NCBI GenBank assembly: GCA_934256695.1
Contig: CAKQPE010000043.1
Location: forward strand, 1-14,592
DNA: 14,592 nucleotides
Reading direction: 5' to 3'
Source: an uncultured Eubacteriales bacterium
GTDB lineage: Bacteria; Bacillota; Clostridia; Lachnospirales; Anaerotignaceae
A model generated the notes under the pieces. That model was given only the letters and a program-made list of their open reading frames with translations, was not told the DNA's origin and did no database searches. Every line of letters begins with the position of its first letter. The first letter of the stretch is position 1. Of the stretch, positions 12,334-14,592 are shown in pieces. The position numbers were made by a program, and so were the translations under genes.

Positions 12334-14523
12334 TTACCTTGGAACTTCTTCCATAATGAAGTCTTCGAGAATATCTCCCTCTTTTACATCATTAAATTTT
12401 TTAACTACAATACCGCACTCATATCCTGTATTTACTTCTTTAACGTCATCTTTGAAACGCTTGAGAGAATCCATTTCGCCTTCAAAAACAACTATTCCGT
12501 CACGAACAACTCTTATCTTTGAGTTTCTTACAAACTTACCGTCAAGAACATAGCTGCCGCAGATAGTGCCTACGCCGGATGCTTTGTAAAGCTGTCTTAC
12601 TTCAGCATGACCAATAACTTTTTCAACATATACAGGGTCAAGCATACCCTTCATAGCTGCCGAAATATCTTCTATAGCGTTATAAATAACTCTGTAAAGG
12701 CGAATATCTACTTTTTCTTCATCGGCAAATGCTTTTGCGGCAGGCTCAGGACGAACATTGAAACCGATTATAATTGCGTTTGAAGCACTTGCAAGCATAA
12801 TATCGGATTCTGTTATTGTACCTACGCCACCGTGAATTGTTCTTACTCTTACTTCATCATTTGAAAGCTTTTCAAGACTCTGTTTTACAGCCTCTACAGA
12901 ACCCTGAACGTCTGCTTTAACAACGATATTAAGCTCTTTTACATCGCCTGACTGAATCTGACTGAAAAGATCGTCAAGAGATACTTTATTAGGTGTATTT
13001 TTAAGAAGTTCCGTTCTGTTCTTTGCAATAACACTTTCTGCAACTTGTCTTGCCTGTTTTTCGTTTTCTGCAACATAGAAGCTTTCTCCGGCTGAAGGAA
13101 CTTCTGAAAGACCGAGAATTTCAACAGGTGTTGAAGGACCTGCTTTTTTAACTCGTCTGCCCTTATCGTCCATCATAGCTCTTATTCTACCGTATGCACT
13201 GCCGGCAACAATAGGATCTCCTACGTTAAGAGTACCGTCCTGAACAAGAACAGTTGCAACAGGGCCACGGCCTTTGTCAAGCTGTGCCTCGATTATTGCA
13301 CCCCTTGCTCTCTTGTCAGGGTTTGCTTTAAGCTCTTTCATTTCCGCAACAAGTGTAATCATTTCAAGAAGTGTATCAATACCTTCTTTTTTGACAGCCG
13401 ATACAGGGACACAGATAGTCTGTCCGCCCCAGTCTTCCGCTACAAGACCGTATTCAACAAGCTCCTGTTTTACTCTGTCAGGGTTTGCACCAGGTTTATC
13501 TATTTTGTTTATAGCTACTATTATTTCTACTCCGGCAGCTTTTGCATGGTTAATAGCTTCTATTGTCTGTGGCATAACACCGTCGTCTGCGGCAACAACA
13601 AGAACAGCAATATCCGTAACCTGTGCACCTCTCATACGCATTGCCGTAAAAGCCTCGTGTCCCGGTGTATCAAGGAAAGTGATAGGTTTGCCGTTAATCT
13701 GTACCGTATAAGCACCGATATGCTGTGTAATACCACCGGCTTCACCGCTTGTTACATTGCTGTGACGTATAGAGTCAAGGAGAGAAGTTTTACCATGGTC
13801 AACATGACCCATAACTACTACTATAGGTGGTCTTTCTTTAAGTTTAGACTCGTCTACTTCTTCTTCCTCTGCAAATGCTTCTTCAAATATATCCTTTTCT
13901 TCTTCAAGTTCAAGAATAACATTATATTTTTCGGCTATTTCGGAAGCAGAATCAAAATCAAGAGTTGTGTTAGGTGTCATAACCTTGCCTTCAAGGAAAA
14001 GTGCCTTTACAAGGTCAGCAGTCTTTTTGCCAAGAACCTCTGCAAGCTCGGAAAGTGTAAGCTCGGCAGGGATTTTCTTCATTTTAAGTTCGCCGTCATC
14101 TTCCTGTACAGGTGGCTTTGGTTCAGGAGCTTTCTGCTTTGGCTGATTGTTTTTGTTGTTTTTATTATTTTTGTTGTTCTGGTTATTCTTGTTGTTTTTA
14201 TTGTTTTTGTTATTCTGGTTATTCTTGTTGCCGTTATTATTGTTTCTGTTGTCAGACTTTTCGGACTGACCTTTTTTATTGTTATTATTGCTGTTTTTAT
14301 TTGCCTGTTTTTCCTTAGGAGAATTATTTTTTTCTTCCTTTGGCTTATTCTCTTTTGCTTCAGGCTTTTCAGGTGAGAACGCCTTTCTTAATTTATCGGC
14401 AAGGTCAGCTTCAACACCACTTAAATTAGTAACCTTTACACCAAATTCTTCGGCCTTTTTAATTATGGCATCATTTTTTACATTTAATTCCTTTGACAAT
14501 TCATATACTCTTACTTTTGACAA
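12334..14523 (-). CDS. infB: Translation initiation factor IF-2
   Basis: A 729-residue GTPase that brings initiator tRNA to the 30S subunit and promotes subunit joining. An N-terminal IF2-N helix bundle (SKVRVYELSKELNVKN) is followed by an Asn/Lys/Gln linker (about 66-127), a second IF2-N domain (about 150-200), the G domain with GHVDHGKT at 239-246, DTPGHEAF at 285-292 and NKID at 339-342, then domains II, III and IV. The start is taken as TTG at 14523: AGGAGG lies 8 nt upstream and the family begins M-(S/A)-K-x-R-V-Y-E. The GTG at 14532 overlaps that ribosome site and cannot be used. A TTG start on a highly expressed factor is notable. It heads the visible part of the infB-rbfA-nrnA-truB-ribF operon. 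Confidence 0.97.
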   Translation of the reverse strand: MSKVRVYELSKELNVKNDAIIKKAEEFGVKVTNLSGVEADLADKLRKAFSPEKPEAKENKPKEEKNNSPKEKQANKNSNNNNKKGQSEKSDNRNNNNGNKNNQNNKNNKNNKNNQNNKNNKNNKNNQPKQKAPEPKPPVQEDDGELKMKKIPAELTLSELAEVLGKKTADLVKALFLEGKVMTPNTTLDFDSASEIAEKYNVILELEEEKDIFEEAFAEEEEVDESKLKERPPIVVVMGHVDHGKTSLLDSIRHSNVTSGEAGGITQHIGAYTVQINGKPITFLDTPGHEAFTAMRMRGAQVTDIAVLVVAADDGVMPQTIEAINHAKAAGVEIIVAINKIDKPGANPDRVKQELVEYGLVAEDWGGQTICVPVSAVKKEGIDTLLEMITLVAEMKELKANPDKRARGAIIEAQLDKGRGPVATVLVQDGTLNVGDPIVAGSAYGRIRAMMDDKGRRVKKAGPSTPVEILGLSEVPSAGESFYVAENEKQARQVAESVIAKNRTELLKNTPNKVSLDDLFSQIQSGDVKELNIVVKADVQGSVEAVKQSLEKLSNDEVRVRTIHGGVGTITESDIMLASASNAIIIGFNVRPEPAAKAFADEEKVDIRLYRVIYNAIEDISAAMKGMLDPVYVEKVIGHAEVRQLYKASGVGTICGSYVLDGKFVRNSKIRVVRDGIVVFEGEMDSLKRFKDDVKEVNTGYECGIVVKKFNDVKEGDILEDFIMEEVPR
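14143..14250. repeat. 36-bp tandem repeat encoding the Asn/Lys/Gln linker of IF-2
   Basis: Two 36-bp near-identical units and flanking partial copies encode NNKNNKNNKNNQ twelve-residue blocks. Gln codons recur at exact 36-bp steps (14143, 14179, 14215 on the plus strand). The coding strand is almost pure A with some C and G, a composition prone to slippage. Confidence 0.8.
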
Positions 14524-14531
14524 AGGCTCCA

Positions 14532-14537
14532 CCTCCT
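14532..14537 (-). promoter_or_regulatory. Ribosome binding site that fixes the infB start
   Basis: AGGAGG on the minus strand ends 8 nt before the TTG at 14523. Its last base is also the first base of the alternative GTG at 14532, which rules that start out. Confidence 0.8.
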
Positions 14538-14548
14538 ATATACATATA

Positions 14549-14592
14549 TCAAACCTTATCCGGACAGGCAAGTTTTTTCAACTGCTGTGCAA
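14549..14592 (-). CDS. C-terminal end of an upstream gene, cut by the window edge (possibly L7Ae-type YlxQ)
   Basis: One minus-strand frame reads AQQLKKLACPDKV and then stops at 14549-14551, 25 nt before the infB start. In Firmicutes the gene before infB is usually an L7Ae/L30e-type ribosomal protein (ylxQ) in the nusA operon, and a tail of this kind would fit. Only 13 codons are visible and another frame is also open, ending at a TAA a few bases earlier. Identity therefore rests on gene order, not sequence. Confidence 0.35.
   Translation of the reverse strand, partial: AQQLKKLACPDKV

Noticed and set aside
13546..14376. 276-codon plus-strand frame opposite infB rich in Phe, Val and Ile, looking like a membrane protein
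   Set aside because: The hydrophobic look comes from reading the reverse complement of the A-rich Asn/Lys repeat. No ribosome site, and IF-2 is certain on the other strand.

Overview
The window is a chromosomal housekeeping segment of a low-G+C, Gram-positive bacterium, most likely an anaerobic Clostridia member near the Lachnospiraceae. This is inferred from AT-rich codon use, strong AGGAGG ribosome sites, U-rich intrinsic terminators, the infB-rbfA-nrnA-truB-ribF-rpsO-pnp-M16 gene order and a CsoR-controlled copper pump carrying a C-terminal CopZ-like domain. Every convincing gene lies on the minus strand, so transcription runs from high to low coordinates. I found no RNA genes, insertion sequences, CRISPR arrays or convincing plus-strand genes.

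Region 1 (14592 to 9073) is the translation and RNA-maturation operon: a probable tail of an upstream gene, infB (TTG start), rbfA, nrnA, truB and ribF. Gaps are short, one pair overlaps by 8 nt, and the only sizeable gap (62 nt) holds an AU-rich inverted repeat. Region 2 (9040 to 6327) holds rpsO and pnp. rpsO has its own sigma-A-type promoter, a palindrome over the predicted start site, a foldable leader and a terminator. pnp is preceded by a 62-nt imperfect hairpin just upstream of its ribosome site and ends in a strong terminator. Region 3 (6320 to 4654) holds an M16 zinc peptidase and a small DUF378-type membrane protein, followed by a 13-bp inverted repeat.

Region 4 (4568 to 1656) is a self-contained copper-efflux operon. 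A promoter overlapped by a CsoR-type operator drives copA, which overlaps csoR as TAATG. The last 68 codons of copA encode a complete CopZ-like chaperone domain. A near-ideal ribosome binding site sits in frame just before its ATG, so the operon may make both a CopA-CopZ fusion and free CopZ from one reading frame. This is the most interesting point in the window.

Region 5 (1593 to 1) has a strong promoter and a long leader for the HU gene, a terminator directly after HU, then rqcP (S4-domain ribosome quality-control factor) and two tandem paralogous small proteins of unknown function. The duplication seems to include the ribosome site, which for the first copy lies in the last codons of rqcP. 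Two GC-rich hairpins lie at the window edge.
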